Shown here: positions 33,354 through 42,020 of the stretch, piece by piece
How positions within the stretch are numbered: position 1 is the first letter of the stretch
Layout: each line of letters starts with the position of its first letter
Source of the DNA: MB1-2 sp046566065
Lineage (GTDB): Bacteria > Actinomycetota > CADDZG01 > WHSQ01
Direction: 5' to 3'
Length of the DNA stretch: 64,000 nucleotides
Assembly: GCA_046566065.1 (NCBI GenBank)
Contig: JBKHXK010000005.1
Coordinates: forward strand, 1-64,000
Translations under genes and position numbers: made by a program
The notes under the pieces: generated by a model
Databases searched by the model: none
Told to the model about the DNA's origin: nothing
What the model saw: only the letters and a program-made list of their open reading frames with translations

Positions 33354-34973
33354 ATGACGCGCAAGGTGCTTCTTCTCGGCCTCGACGGCATCACCTACTC
33401 GGTCCTGAAACCGGCCTTCGAGGTTGGGCACATGCCCCGTTACAAGGAGCTGCTGGACCGGAGCGCGTCGGGCATCCTGACCTCGACCGTTCCCCCTTAC
33501 ACGCCCCCGGGTTGGACGTCGATCTTCACCGGCGTGAACCCCGGCAAGCACGGGATCTTCGGGTTCACGCTCGGCAACGTGCAGCAGAACCGGGGCCTCG
33601 TCCGGCTCGACAAGGTGACCGCACCCGCGATCTGGAACGTCGCCAACGCGCAGGGCAAACGCATAGGTCTCTTCAACATCCCGATGACCTACCCGGCCCC
33701 CCCGGTGGACGGCTGGGCGATTTCGGGGATGCTGACTCCCGAGGGCGGCGGACAGACGCCGGAGCGCTTCACGCACCCCGAGTCGCTGCGCGACGAGCTC
33801 ATCTCTCGGACCGGCTCGTACGAGATCGACATCGAGGTCGATTACGCCGAGGACTGGAAGTCGACCGACATCATCGAGCGCCTCTCGCGCAACCTGGCGA
33901 CGAAGCGCGCCGCGCTCAAGCATCTGTTGGAGAGCGAAGGCGACCTCCCGATCCTGTTCGCGGTGCTCGAGCAACCGGATCGCTTGATGCACGTCCACTA
34001 CAAGTACATCGACCCGCGCGAGGACCTATTCCATTCGGAGGCCGCGAAGCCCATACGGGAACGGGCGTGGGCCTTCTTCGACGAGATGGACGAGGTGATC
34101 GGGGACCTTCTCGACTGGGCCGGTAACGACTACGTGATCACGATGTCGGACCACGGCTTCGGCCCCAAGGACAAGAGCGTCAACGTCAACGTCGCTCTGC
34201 GCGAATGGGGCTTGCTCACCGTGGGCGGAGCGGGCGGGACCATCACGAAGTCGGCAGGGCTCCGGAAGCTGGCGCGCCAGGCCAAGAAGGCGCTGCCGAA
34301 GTCGGTGTGGCAGAAGGCCAAAGGCGCCGCTCAGTCCTCTATCGACTGGTCGAAGACCAAGGCCTTCTCGGCCCCCATCCCGCAGCAAGGCATCTACGTG
34401 AACCTGGCGGGGCGAGAGCCGAACGGGATCGTCCCGGAGTCCGAGTACGACTCCGTCCGGGACGAGATCATCGAGCGCCTCCTCGCGTTGCGCGACCCCG
34501 ACGACGGCAAGCCGGTCGTCGACAAGGTCCACAAGCGCGAGGAGGTCATGCACGGCCCCCAGGCCGTGAACGCTCCGGACCTGTTCCCGGTCTGCCGGGC
34601 GTACTCCTACGAGCTCTCCGACGGGATCTACTCGCCCTCGATCCTCGACGACTACCGAGGACTTCCTCGCGGGTTCCATCACATGGACGGGGTCTTCGGG
34701 GTCACCGGCCCGGGTGTCTTCCGCGGCTCGGGCGCCCGGGCGCACCTCTACGACATCGCACCCACCGCTCTCTACCTGGCGGGCTGCAAGCTGCCCGAGA
34801 TGGACGGCCGGGTCCTGGAAGAGGTCCTGCCGCCCGATCTCCTCTCCTCCCGGCCGGTCGAGATAGAAGCGATGGATCTCCCTCTGGCGGGCGAGGGGGC
34901 CGAGGTGGCGGCTTACTCCCCGGAGGAAGAGGCCCAGATCGAGGAATCCCTCCGCAACCTCGGCTACCTCTAA
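33354..34973 (+). CDS. Cytoplasmic AlkP-superfamily phosphodiesterase (NPP-like), copy A
   Basis: A 539-residue type I phosphodiesterase/nucleotide pyrophosphatase-like protein in the normal domain order: LLGLDGITYSVL (Asp11), YTPPGWTSIFTGVNPGKHG with nucleophile Thr50, ITMSDHGFGP, then GFHHMDGVFGVTGPGV with the late His and YDIAPTALYLAG. No signal peptide or anchor, so it should act in the cytoplasm. It is closely related to the protein at 39430-41034 (for example SSIDWSKTKAF.PIPQQGIYVNL is shared) and ends with the same EEEAQIEESLRNLGYL tail. AAAGGTGGG precedes the ATG. The substrate is probably a nucleotide- or lipid-linked phosphate ester, not determined. Confidence 0.88.
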   Translation: MTRKVLLLGLDGITYSVLKPAFEVGHMPRYKELLDRSASGILTSTVPPYTPPGWTSIFTGVNPGKHGIFGFTLGNVQQNRGLVRLDKVTAPAIWNVANAQGKRIGLFNIPMTYPAPPVDGWAISGMLTPEGGGQTPERFTHPESLRDELISRTGSYEIDIEVDYAEDWKSTDIIERLSRNLATKRAALKHLLESEGDLPILFAVLEQPDRLMHVHYKYIDPREDLFHSEAAKPIRERAWAFFDEMDEVIGDLLDWAGNDYVITMSDHGFGPKDKSVNVNVALREWGLLTVGGAGGTITKSAGLRKLARQAKKALPKSVWQKAKGAAQSSIDWSKTKAFSAPIPQQGIYVNLAGREPNGIVPESEYDSVRDEIIERLLALRDPDDGKPVVDKVHKREEVMHGPQAVNAPDLFPVCRAYSYELSDGIYSPSILDDYRGLPRGFHHMDGVFGVTGPGVFRGSGARAHLYDIAPTALYLAGCKLPEMDGRVLEEVLPPDLLSSRPVEIEAMDLPLAGEGAEVAAYSPEEEAQIEESLRNLGYL

Positions 34974-34982
34974 GCCCAATCG

Positions 34983-35013
34983 CGCCGGAAAAGCGGCGGA
35001 AAACGCCGGTTTT
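34983..35013 (+). terminator. Terminator-like double hairpin
   Basis: CGCCG/CGGCG (34983-34998) is followed by AAAAC-GCCG-GTTTT (35000-35013), ending in a T run, ten bases after the stop of the AlkP gene at 34973. It probably stops transcription before the DUF4383 gene, which then has its own leader from about 35020. Confidence 0.5.
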
Positions 35014-35115
35014 ACGGTCCAGTTGGTGGATCGAGGTCCCATCCGAGGCTTGCTTCGTAACCGAATGGACATAAGAGGAGTCCAAGGCACGTCCGGTTCT
35101 ACGAAGGGGGAAGTG

Positions 35116-35502
35116 ATGGCAGAGAGAGTCGCAGCGGGAAAGACGCCGACCCAGATGTTCGCGCTGGTGTTCGGTGTGGTTTATCTACTGGTAGGGGTGC
35201 TCGGTTTCATCAACAAGCCGATCCTCGGGATCTTCGAGGTGAACGCCCTCCACAACATCGTCCACCTGCTTATCGGTGGTGCTCTGGTGGCCGGGTCGAG
35301 CAGGCATGACACGGCCAAGACGGTGAGCCTTGCCGTAGGTGTCGCCTATCTGTTGGTTGCTGTCCTCGGGTTCGTCGCGACGGACTTCCTGGACGACCTG
35401 ATCAAGATCAACCAGGCCGACAACTTCCTGCACCTGGTGTCCGGTGCGGTTGCGGTCTACTTCGGGACGGCCGGAGCCAACGCCAGGACCACAACGGTCT
35501 AA
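35116..35502 (+). CDS. DUF4383 family membrane protein
   Basis: A 128-residue protein with four hydrophobic segments and the typical pattern of DUF4383: FALVFGVVYLLVGVLGF, then NALHNIVHLLIGGAL, VAYLLVAVLGF and ADNFLHLVSGAVAVYFG, an internal two-fold repeat with His near the membrane. Such proteins are common in actinobacteria and have no known function; they are often stress-induced. The ATG at 35116 has GAAGGGGGAAGTG upstream. It has its own leader and is followed by a strong bidirectional terminator, so it is a single-gene unit. Confidence 0.88.
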   Translation: MAERVAAGKTPTQMFALVFGVVYLLVGVLGFINKPILGIFEVNALHNIVHLLIGGALVAGSSRHDTAKTVSLAVGVAYLLVAVLGFVATDFLDDLIKINQADNFLHLVSGAVAVYFGTAGANARTTTV

Positions 35503-35518
35503 CGGTTCGCTCAGATGG

Positions 35519-35538
35519 GGGCCCGCTTCGGCGGGCCC
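35519..35538. terminator. Bidirectional terminator hairpin
   Basis: GGGCCCGC (35519-35526) and GCGGGCCC (35531-35538) form a perfect 8-base stem with a TTCG tetraloop between the convergent DUF4383 and ACT-domain genes. Confidence 0.75.
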
Positions 35539-35553
35539 TCGGCGCGTCCGCTT

Positions 35554-35931
35554 TCAGACGCGGGCTGCGGCCTCCAAGTCGTCCACCGCGAAGAGAAGCT
35601 CGGTCTCGCCGTCTGCTCGTTTGACCACGTAAGCGGCGGAGATGTCGACACCCTCTTTGGCCAGCTTTCTGCAATAGCGACCGAGCTCTCCGGGCCGATC
35701 GTCCAGAGTGGCGGTCAGGACCGGCCACGATCCCACCACGTTGAAGCCGTTGGAGGCGAGAAGCTCGGCCGCATCCTCCCCGTCGTCGACCACCAGGTGG
35801 ATCACGCCTCGACCCTCGAACGTGGACGCGGAGAGGGTTTCGATGTTCACACTCGCCGCCCCGAGCAACTCGCCGATCTGGGCAAGGACGCCGGGATTGT
35901 CGTCGACGGTGATGATGATCTCCTCCAGCAT
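35554..35931 (-). CDS. Tandem ACT-domain protein
   Basis: A 125-residue cytoplasmic protein made of two ACT domains: residues 1-65 (IITVDDNPGVLAQIGELLGAASVNIETLS) and 66-125 (LTATLDDRPGELGRYCRKLAKEGVDISAAYV). ACT domains bind small ligands such as amino acids, so a stand-alone pair is normally a regulatory sensor. I chose the ATG at 35931 because the fold starts directly there; the longer in-frame reading is the shadow of the histidine kinase 5' end. AGAGGAG lies about 13 bases upstream. It is divergent from the hybrid histidine kinase; a functional link is possible but unproven. Confidence 0.85.
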   Translation of the reverse strand: MLEEIIITVDDNPGVLAQIGELLGAASVNIETLSASTFEGRGVIHLVVDDGEDAAELLASNGFNVVGSWPVLTATLDDRPGELGRYCRKLAKEGVDISAAYVVKRADGETELLFAVDDLEAAARV

Positions 35932-36041
35932 GGGCCCAGCGTACTCCTCTTCCGGAGCCGGTTGCACAGACTTCTGAGGTAGGAGAAAGGCCCCTTGGTA
36001 GGGTCGGACGAGCTTGATCCGGAAGGGCGGCTGGAGGGTAG

Positions 36042-37961
36042 ATGATCGACGGGGACAGCCACATCGAACAGCGCGTGCGAGCTCACACGCTGTTCCACCT
36101 GAACCCCGATGCCGTTTTCTGTCTGAGCCCATCCGGCGAGGTCGTGGACGTGAACGAAGCCGCCGCCAAGGTGGCCGGGCGTCCACGCGACGAGATGATC
36201 GGGGCCCACTTCTCGGAGTTCTTCGGTCCCGAACAACTTCCTCTGGCGGCGGAGACCTTCACCCAGGTCGCGGGGGGTGAAGGGGTCACCCACCAGACAC
36301 TCAGCATCACGCGGCCCGACGGCACCGAGGTCGCCCTAGACGTCAGCGCATTCCCCAGCGTCGTCGACGCCCGGCTGGTTGGCATCTACGGGATCGCCCG
36401 CGATGTGACGGAGCGCGTGAGGGAGCGCGAGGAACTGCGGCTCAGCGCGGCGGCCCTTCGAGAAAGCGAGAACCTCGTCCGCCAGTTGATCGACAACATC
36501 GGCGGTGTGTTCTATCTGGCCGACCCCGGCATGAAGCCGGTGTTCGTGAGCCCGCAGTACGAAGAGGTGTGGGGTCAGACCGTCGAGGAGGCCTTGAGTC
36601 GTCCCAGTGCCTGGCTGGAGGTGATCCACCCAGACGATCGGGCTCGCGTGGTGGAGACCATCGACGGAGCGAGCCGGTTCGACGTCGAGTACCGACTGGT
36701 CCGATCCGACGGCTCGATCAGGTGGATCCGCGATAAGGGCTTCCCGGTTACGGACGAGGCCGGACAGGTGATCCGCATAGCGGGCATCGCCGAGGATGTG
36801 ACCTCTCAGAAGCTCCTCGAGGATCAGCTCAGGCAAGCGCAGAAGATGGAGTCGGTCGGGCAGCTCGCAGGCGGTGTGGCGCACGACTTCAACAACCTGC
36901 TGCTTGTGATCATGAGCGCGGCCCGCTTCCTGGAAGAAGACATGCCTGATGAGGACCCGGGCCGCGAGGACATCAGGCTGATCGTGGATGCGGCAGAGCG
37001 TGGGGCGTCGCTCGTCCGCCATCTGTTGGCGTTCAGCCGGCGTCAGATCGTCAACCCGAAGGTACTGAACGTGAACGACGTTATCGACGAGGTCGAGCCT
37101 TTGCTTCGTCGGAGCGTGGGAGAGAGGGTCGAGTTCCTGCTCAATCGGGCTCCCGATCTCGCCATGACCAAGATCGATCCGAACCAGCTGGGCCATGTCC
37201 TCATGAACCTCGTCGTCAACGCCGGCAATTCGATGCCTCAGGGGGGCACCCTCAGCATCGACACGGGAAACGTCGTGATCTCGGACGAGGTCGATCAGAC
37301 CCTCGAGCGGGTGCCGGCCGGCAGCTATGTATGCATCTCCGTATCGGACACGGGTCACGGGATCGAGAGGGAGAACCTCGATCGCATCTTCGAGCCCTTC
37401 TTCTCGACCAGGAACAAGGCCGAGGCGACCGGGCTGGGCCTCTCGATGGCCTACGGGATCGTCAGCCAGGCCGGGGGACGGATCTCGGTCTACTCGGAGC
37501 CGCGCATCGGAAGCACCTTCAAGATCTACCTACCTGCCGTGGAGCAGATCCCCGAGGACACCCCCGTACGGCGACCTCCCGGCAAGAAGAGGGACCAGGT
37601 CGTGCTGGTCGCCGAAGACGATGCGACGGTGAGTGCTGCGGTGGCCAACATGCTCCGTCGTGAGGGTTTCAGGGTCCTTCACGCCCCGACCGGCTCCGCC
37701 GCGCTCGAGATCTGTCGTTCCAGTGAGGAGCGGATCGATGTGGTCCTCACCGACGTGGTGATGCCCGGCATGTCCGGTCGAGAGCTGGGGGTGCACGTGC
37801 AGGCAACCAGGCCCGAGACCGCCGTCATCTACATGTCCGGTTACTCCGAAGACATGATCGGTCGGCACGGCATCCTCCAGGCCGACGACAACTATCTGCA
37901 GAAACCCTTCACCTCGGCGGATCTCGTGGGGAAGATCGATCAGGTGTTGCGGAAGCGCTAA
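36042..37961 (+). CDS. Hybrid sensor histidine kinase (PAS-PAS-HisKA-HATPase-REC)
   Basis: A 639-residue soluble hybrid kinase. PAS domain 1 spans about 15-130, PAS 2 about 145-265. The phospho-acceptor is His281 in LAGGVAHDFNNLL. The ATPase domain has the N box NLVVNAGNSM, G1 VSDTGHGI, F box FEPFFSTRN and G2 TGLGLSMAYG. A receiver domain ends the protein, with Asp571 in VVLTDVVMPGMSG and Lys in QKPF. There is no transmembrane segment, so the signal is cytoplasmic, probably redox or ligand sensed by PAS. The final phosphorelay partner is not in the window. Its 3' end overlaps the convergent WbaP gene by 4 bases. Confidence 0.93.
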   Translation: MIDGDSHIEQRVRAHTLFHLNPDAVFCLSPSGEVVDVNEAAAKVAGRPRDEMIGAHFSEFFGPEQLPLAAETFTQVAGGEGVTHQTLSITRPDGTEVALDVSAFPSVVDARLVGIYGIARDVTERVREREELRLSAAALRESENLVRQLIDNIGGVFYLADPGMKPVFVSPQYEEVWGQTVEEALSRPSAWLEVIHPDDRARVVETIDGASRFDVEYRLVRSDGSIRWIRDKGFPVTDEAGQVIRIAGIAEDVTSQKLLEDQLRQAQKMESVGQLAGGVAHDFNNLLLVIMSAARFLEEDMPDEDPGREDIRLIVDAAERGASLVRHLLAFSRRQIVNPKVLNVNDVIDEVEPLLRRSVGERVEFLLNRAPDLAMTKIDPNQLGHVLMNLVVNAGNSMPQGGTLSIDTGNVVISDEVDQTLERVPAGSYVCISVSDTGHGIERENLDRIFEPFFSTRNKAEATGLGLSMAYGIVSQAGGRISVYSEPRIGSTFKIYLPAVEQIPEDTPVRRPPGKKRDQVVLVAEDDATVSAAVANMLRREGFRVLHAPTGSAALEICRSSEERIDVVLTDVVMPGMSGRELGVHVQATRPETAVIYMSGYSEDMIGRHGILQADDNYLQKPFTSADLVGKIDQVLRKR

Positions 37962-39415
37962 TGCGCTCCCTCTGCCGTGAACACGGCACGGACCGTTCGC
38001 CACAGGATCCATAGGTCCAGCGACAGGGACCAGTTCTGGATGTAGAAGAGGTCGTAGCGAACGTAGTCCGAGAAGCTCGTCTCGGTGCGCCCGCTGACCT
38101 GCCACAACCCCGACATCCCGGGCTTCACCTTCAGTCGGTTGCGCACCCAGTCGTCGTACTGCTCGACCTCGGAAGGTAGAGCGGGCCGCGGCCCCACCAA
38201 GCTCATCTCGCCCCGCAGGACGTTCCACAGCTGCGGCAGCTCGTCGAGGGAGTAACGACGGAGCACCTTCCCGGCCTTCGTCACGCGCGGGTCGTCGGCG
38301 AGCTTGAACAGCAACCCGGGACCCTCGTTGAGATGCTCCAGCTCGGCCCGGCGTTCCTCGGCGTCTGCGAACATCGAACGGAACTTCCAGCACTCGAAGA
38401 GCTCGCCGTCGCGACCCACCCTCACCTGTTTGAAGAACACTCCTCCGGGTGAATCTCTCTTGATCCAGAGCGCGATCGCGATGAGCACGGGTGAGAGCAG
38501 GAGAAGGCCGACCGTCGAACCGAACACGTCGAGGGCACGCTTCATGGTCTTCTGTGCCCGGTCCATCCCCGTGCGGCGAACGTAGAGGAGGGGCACCCCC
38601 GCGACCGACTGAACGATCATGCGCGAGGCCATCAGATCGATCGTCCCGGATGTCATCTGGAGGTCGACGTCGATGTCCTGCAGCTCCCAGAACAACCGGT
38701 TGAGCATGGTGGTGTCGAAGGCGGACGCGGCCACGAGTACGAGGCTCGCGTTCTTCTCTTCGACCAGGTCCTTCAGTTGCGCGGTGGTCCCGATCACGGT
38801 CTTGCCGTCTCCCAGATCGGTGCCGGGAGCGGTCTCGTCGTCGACGAAGCCCAGGATCTTGTAGCCCAGCCAGCCCTCACGTTCGAGGGTCTTGGCGACC
38901 GTCCGGCCCTCGTGGTTGGCGCCGAGGACGATCGTCCGAGTGGTGTCTCCGCCGCGCCTGCGCAGGAAGTGGAGGGTCTTGCGGACGAACAGGCGTTCAC
39001 CGCCCACGAACAAGAATCCCGTGACCATCGCGATCAGGGCCCACCCGCGGGCCAGGTTCATGTTGAAGATCGAGTCCGCGATGAAGACGACGACCGTGCC
39101 CGCTACGACACCGTGGAAGACCTGCTTGAACTCGTTGACGGGGCCCAGCACCTGACGCGGCTCGTAGAGACCGTACAGATAGAACAGCAAGATCCAGACC
39201 GGGATAGCGGCGAGCGTGATCGCGGTGTAGTCCCAGCGGGCCGCGGGGGCCGCGTCCATGATCTCGAAGCGGATGATCGAGGCGCCGAACAGGGCTACCG
39301 AGACCGCTAGCGCATCCGCGAGCACCCGAAGGGCGATCCGCTTGGCGCTCCGGCGTTGCAACGGTTGGCGCGCTGCGGGCGTCTGCGGTTCCAAGATCGT
39401 GGCGGGCTGTGCCAT
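37958..39415 (-). CDS. Polyprenyl-phosphate hexose-1-phosphate transferase (WbaP/CpsE type), initiating enzyme
   Basis: A 485-residue initiating phosphoglycosyltransferase that loads the first sugar-phosphate on undecaprenyl phosphate. Five hydrophobic segments are followed by a cytoplasmic Rossmann-like CoA-binding domain (TTRTIVLGANHEGRT) and the C-terminal catalytic domain: FFKQVRVGRDGELFECWKFRSM, the Asp-Glu pair in RRYSLDELPQLWNVLRGEMSLVGPRPALPSEV, and KVKPGMSGLWQVSGR. This is the likely first step of the surface polymer. It is the last gene of the minus-strand run beginning at 47758 and lies 14 bases after the AlkP gene. The sugar is unknown. Confidence 0.93.
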   Translation of the reverse strand: MAQPATILEPQTPAARQPLQRRSAKRIALRVLADALAVSVALFGASIIRFEIMDAAPAARWDYTAITLAAIPVWILLFYLYGLYEPRQVLGPVNEFKQVFHGVVAGTVVVFIADSIFNMNLARGWALIAMVTGFLFVGGERLFVRKTLHFLRRRGGDTTRTIVLGANHEGRTVAKTLEREGWLGYKILGFVDDETAPGTDLGDGKTVIGTTAQLKDLVEEKNASLVLVAASAFDTTMLNRLFWELQDIDVDLQMTSGTIDLMASRMIVQSVAGVPLLYVRRTGMDRAQKTMKRALDVFGSTVGLLLLSPVLIAIALWIKRDSPGGVFFKQVRVGRDGELFECWKFRSMFADAEERRAELEHLNEGPGLLFKLADDPRVTKAGKVLRRYSLDELPQLWNVLRGEMSLVGPRPALPSEVEQYDDWVRNRLKVKPGMSGLWQVSGRTETSFSDYVRYDLFYIQNWSLSLDLWILWRTVRAVFTAEGAH

Positions 39416-39429
39416 CAGTAGCGCACCCT

Positions 39430-41034
39430 TTACAGGTAGCCGAGGCCCCTGAGGGACTCCTCGATGATCGCCTCTTCCTCCGCGGAGTAAGGCGAGGCTT
39501 CTTCCTCTCGTGCCGATGATAGGGGCGAGGTGGTCCCGATGGGGTGATCCTCGAGGTGGCCGCCGTCGAACGCGTCCGTCAGCACCTTGCCGTCCAGGCC
39601 CTCGGGCACGTCCAGGCCCGCTTGGTACAGAACCGTCGGCGTCACGTCCATGACCGAGCCGGAGATCGTCGTGCCGGGGCTCACCCCCGGCCCCGCCACG
39701 ATCACGATCCCGTCAGGGTGGTGCACCCCCCGTGGAAGGTGACGCAGGTCGGTGAAGGCGTTCGTGTGGAAGAGCTCGTCGTCTAGCTCGAAGCGATGGT
39801 CGCGCAGCACCGGCAACACATCGGGAGCGCCCTTCAACGCATCGCCGTGGAACACGTCCTGCGATCGATAGACGCGATCGGTAGCAGGGTGGCCATCCGG
39901 GGCTCGGAGGGCCGTGAAGCGCTCCACCAGGTCGTCCTTCAAGGCCTCCAGCTCGTTTGGGTCGACGATCCCGTGCTGTTCCCGGCCCTTCAGGTTCACG
40001 AAGACGCCCTGCTGCGGGATGGGCGAGGCGAAGGCTTTCGTCTTGCTCCAGTCGATCGCGGCGAAGGTTCGTCCTTTGGCTTCTCGCGCCACCTTGCGCG
40101 GCAGGAAGCGTTTGGCGAGAGGGACGAGCCTGCGGGCCGCCTCCGTCTGCATGGCGCGCGCCGATGGCTTGAGTTTCAGATAGCCCCATTCGGCCAACAA
40201 CGCGTTCAGATGGACGCTGACCTCCCAAGCGGTGAAGCCATGGTCGGAGCACACCACGATCCCACCGTCGGGTCCCGCGTAGTCCTCCAGCAGTCCGACG
40301 ATGCGATCCATCGCCGCGAAGCACTTCGCAACGGAGGGCCGTAGCCTCTGTCCCTCTGGTGAGGGATACAGCTCGTCGTTCGGATCCATGTAGCGGTAGT
40401 AGACGTGTTGCAAGCGATCGGGCGCTTCCATGACCGAGAAGACGATCTCGGGGGGGTCCGTCTCGAACAATCCGCCGAGGACCTTCTCGCGCTGCTGTAT
40501 CGAGATGAGGGCGCGATCGCACAGCGCTGCATCGCGCCAGTCCTGTTCGTAGTTGGCGCTGACGTCGACCACGTAGCCGGGGGCCCACTCGAGGATCTGG
40601 TCCTCCCGGTCGTGTGGATACACGAACCCGCGCTGCTGCTCTCCGTAGCCTGGCGTCATCATCCCCGAGACCATCCATCCGTCCAGCTCGCGCGGGGGAT
40701 AGGTGAGCGGGAGATTGTAGATGCCGGCGCGTGCTCCCTGGGCGTTCGCGATCTCCCAGATCGTGGGGGCCTTGATCTTGCCGGAGTGGACCAGCTCCTG
40801 CGCGTCTTGCGCGTGCCCCTCGATGAACCCGTAGATGCCGTGCCGGCCCGGGTTCACCCCGGTGGCCGCAGAGGTCCACGCGGGCGGGGTGTAGGTCGGC
40901 ACGGTCGACTTCAGCGTGCCCCAGGCCCCCTTTTCCTTCAGGCGCTGGAGCCGCGGCATGACCCCCTGCTCGAACAGCGGGTCGAGCAGGTGCCAGGCGG
41001 CCCCGTCCAGTCCGATCACTACGGCTTTTCCCAT
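39430..41034 (-). CDS. Cytoplasmic AlkP-superfamily phosphodiesterase (NPP-like), copy B
   Basis: A 534-residue paralogue of the protein at 33354: VIGLDGAAWHLL (first Asp), YTPPAWTSAATGVNPGRHG (Thr nucleophile), VCSDHGFTAWE and GVHHPDGIVIVAGPGV with the late His. It has no signal peptide and ends with the EEEAIIEESLRGLGYL tail. The start is the ATG at 41034, which follows a TAGGAT hexamer (41042-41047) by 7 bases, the geometry of a leaderless transcript; ATG at 41043 lies inside that hexamer and is less likely. It lies between the OppB-like permease and WbaP, so it may act on an early lipid-linked or nucleotide-linked intermediate. Confidence 0.87.
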   Translation of the reverse strand: MGKAVVIGLDGAAWHLLDPLFEQGVMPRLQRLKEKGAWGTLKSTVPTYTPPAWTSAATGVNPGRHGIYGFIEGHAQDAQELVHSGKIKAPTIWEIANAQGARAGIYNLPLTYPPRELDGWMVSGMMTPGYGEQQRGFVYPHDREDQILEWAPGYVVDVSANYEQDWRDAALCDRALISIQQREKVLGGLFETDPPEIVFSVMEAPDRLQHVYYRYMDPNDELYPSPEGQRLRPSVAKCFAAMDRIVGLLEDYAGPDGGIVVCSDHGFTAWEVSVHLNALLAEWGYLKLKPSARAMQTEAARRLVPLAKRFLPRKVAREAKGRTFAAIDWSKTKAFASPIPQQGVFVNLKGREQHGIVDPNELEALKDDLVERFTALRAPDGHPATDRVYRSQDVFHGDALKGAPDVLPVLRDHRFELDDELFHTNAFTDLRHLPRGVHHPDGIVIVAGPGVSPGTTISGSVMDVTPTVLYQAGLDVPEGLDGKVLTDAFDGGHLEDHPIGTTSPLSSAREEEASPYSAEEEAIIEESLRGLGYL

Positions 41035-41041
41035 GCGGGGC

Positions 41042-41047
41042 ATCCTA
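41042..41047 (-). promoter_or_regulatory. Putative -10 box (TAGGAT) of a leaderless transcript
   Basis: TAGGAT on the minus strand is followed by 7 bases and the ATG at 41034, with no ribosome binding site. The same TAGGAT-7-ATG arrangement occurs at 60914-60901. Confidence 0.45.
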
Positions 41048-41057
41048 GAGGTGAGGG

Positions 41058-42020
41058 TCAGGGTTCCTGCGGCTCCTGCTGGGTGCGCGGATCCAGAACC
41101 AGGTGAGCTGCTTCTGCCGCGATGTTGGCCACGATGACGAACGCCGTGGTGACCATGAGAAGCCCGATAAGCAGGGCCCGGTCGCGGGCGAAGATGGCGT
41201 CGTAAAGCATGCTTCCGACCCCGGGGATGCCGTAGATCGTCTCCACGATGATCAACCCCGTGATCAGCTGGCCCAGGTTGGCCGCGACCAGGGTGATGAC
41301 CGGTCCGAGAGCGACCTTCATCGCATGGACCCCCACGAGCCTTCGCGTCTGCAGGCCTCGTGCGGCTCCTGCCTTGATGAACGGCAGGCGCAAGACGTCG
41401 TGTAGGTGCGACCTCGTCATCAGGATCACCAGAGCGGTCGTTCCCAGCGAAAGCGAAGTCACCGGAAGGACGTATGTCGGCCACTCACTCAGACCGGCGA
41501 CGGGCAACCAGTTCAGTTGGAAACCGAAGCTGGTCTGTAGGAAATAGGCGAGGACGACGACCGGGATGCCCAGTACCGCTATCGAGACGGCGTACAACGC
41601 GCTGCCTGCCGGACGCCGTCGGTATGCGGCCGCGAAGGCTCCGGCGAGGACCCCGGCTCCGATCTGGATCGCGAGCACGGGAAGGATCAGCCGAGCGGTG
41701 ACGGGGATCGCAGGATCGAGTAGGTCCCTGACCGGGGGCCCGACCCGTTCCACCCCCCTGACGTTGCCCGGGAAGCTGTTACCGAGGTCTCCCGACAGCA
41801 GGTCCTTCAAGAACAGCCCGTACTGCACGATCCAGGGTTCGTTCAGGTTGAACTGATCTCGGATCGCTTGATAGATCTCCGGATCGGGCCGTCTCGGACC
41901 GAACAGCGCTCGGATCGGATCACCCGGAAGCAGGGCGAGACCGCCGTATACGAACAGCGTTAGCAGGAACATCGTCAGCACCCCTCGCGCTATGCGGCGG
42001 ACCAGGAACGGACCCATCAC
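41058..42020 (-). CDS. ABC transporter permease, OppB/DppB type
   Basis: A 320-residue inner-membrane permease of the peptide/nickel (OppB) class: an N-terminal helix with an RRIARGVLTMFLLTLFVYGG start, GDPIRALFGPRRPD in the first loop, the EAA-type coupling loop YIKAGAARGLQ (as FIKAGAARGLQTRRL), and GLIIVETIYGIPGVGSML near the end. It lies one base from the OppC-like gene, and the GTG start (42020) abuts its stop. No substrate-binding protein or ATPase gene is near, so the rest of the transporter must be encoded elsewhere. Substrate not known; a glycan or lipid precursor is possible from context. Confidence 0.88.
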   Translation of the reverse strand: MMGPFLVRRIARGVLTMFLLTLFVYGGLALLPGDPIRALFGPRRPDPEIYQAIRDQFNLNEPWIVQYGLFLKDLLSGDLGNSFPGNVRGVERVGPPVRDLLDPAIPVTARLILPVLAIQIGAGVLAGAFAAAYRRRPAGSALYAVSIAVLGIPVVVLAYFLQTSFGFQLNWLPVAGLSEWPTYVLPVTSLSLGTTALVILMTRSHLHDVLRLPFIKAGAARGLQTRRLVGVHAMKVALGPVITLVAANLGQLITGLIIVETIYGIPGVGSMLYDAIFARDRALLIGLLMVTTAFVIVANIAAEAAHLVLDPRTQQEPQEP

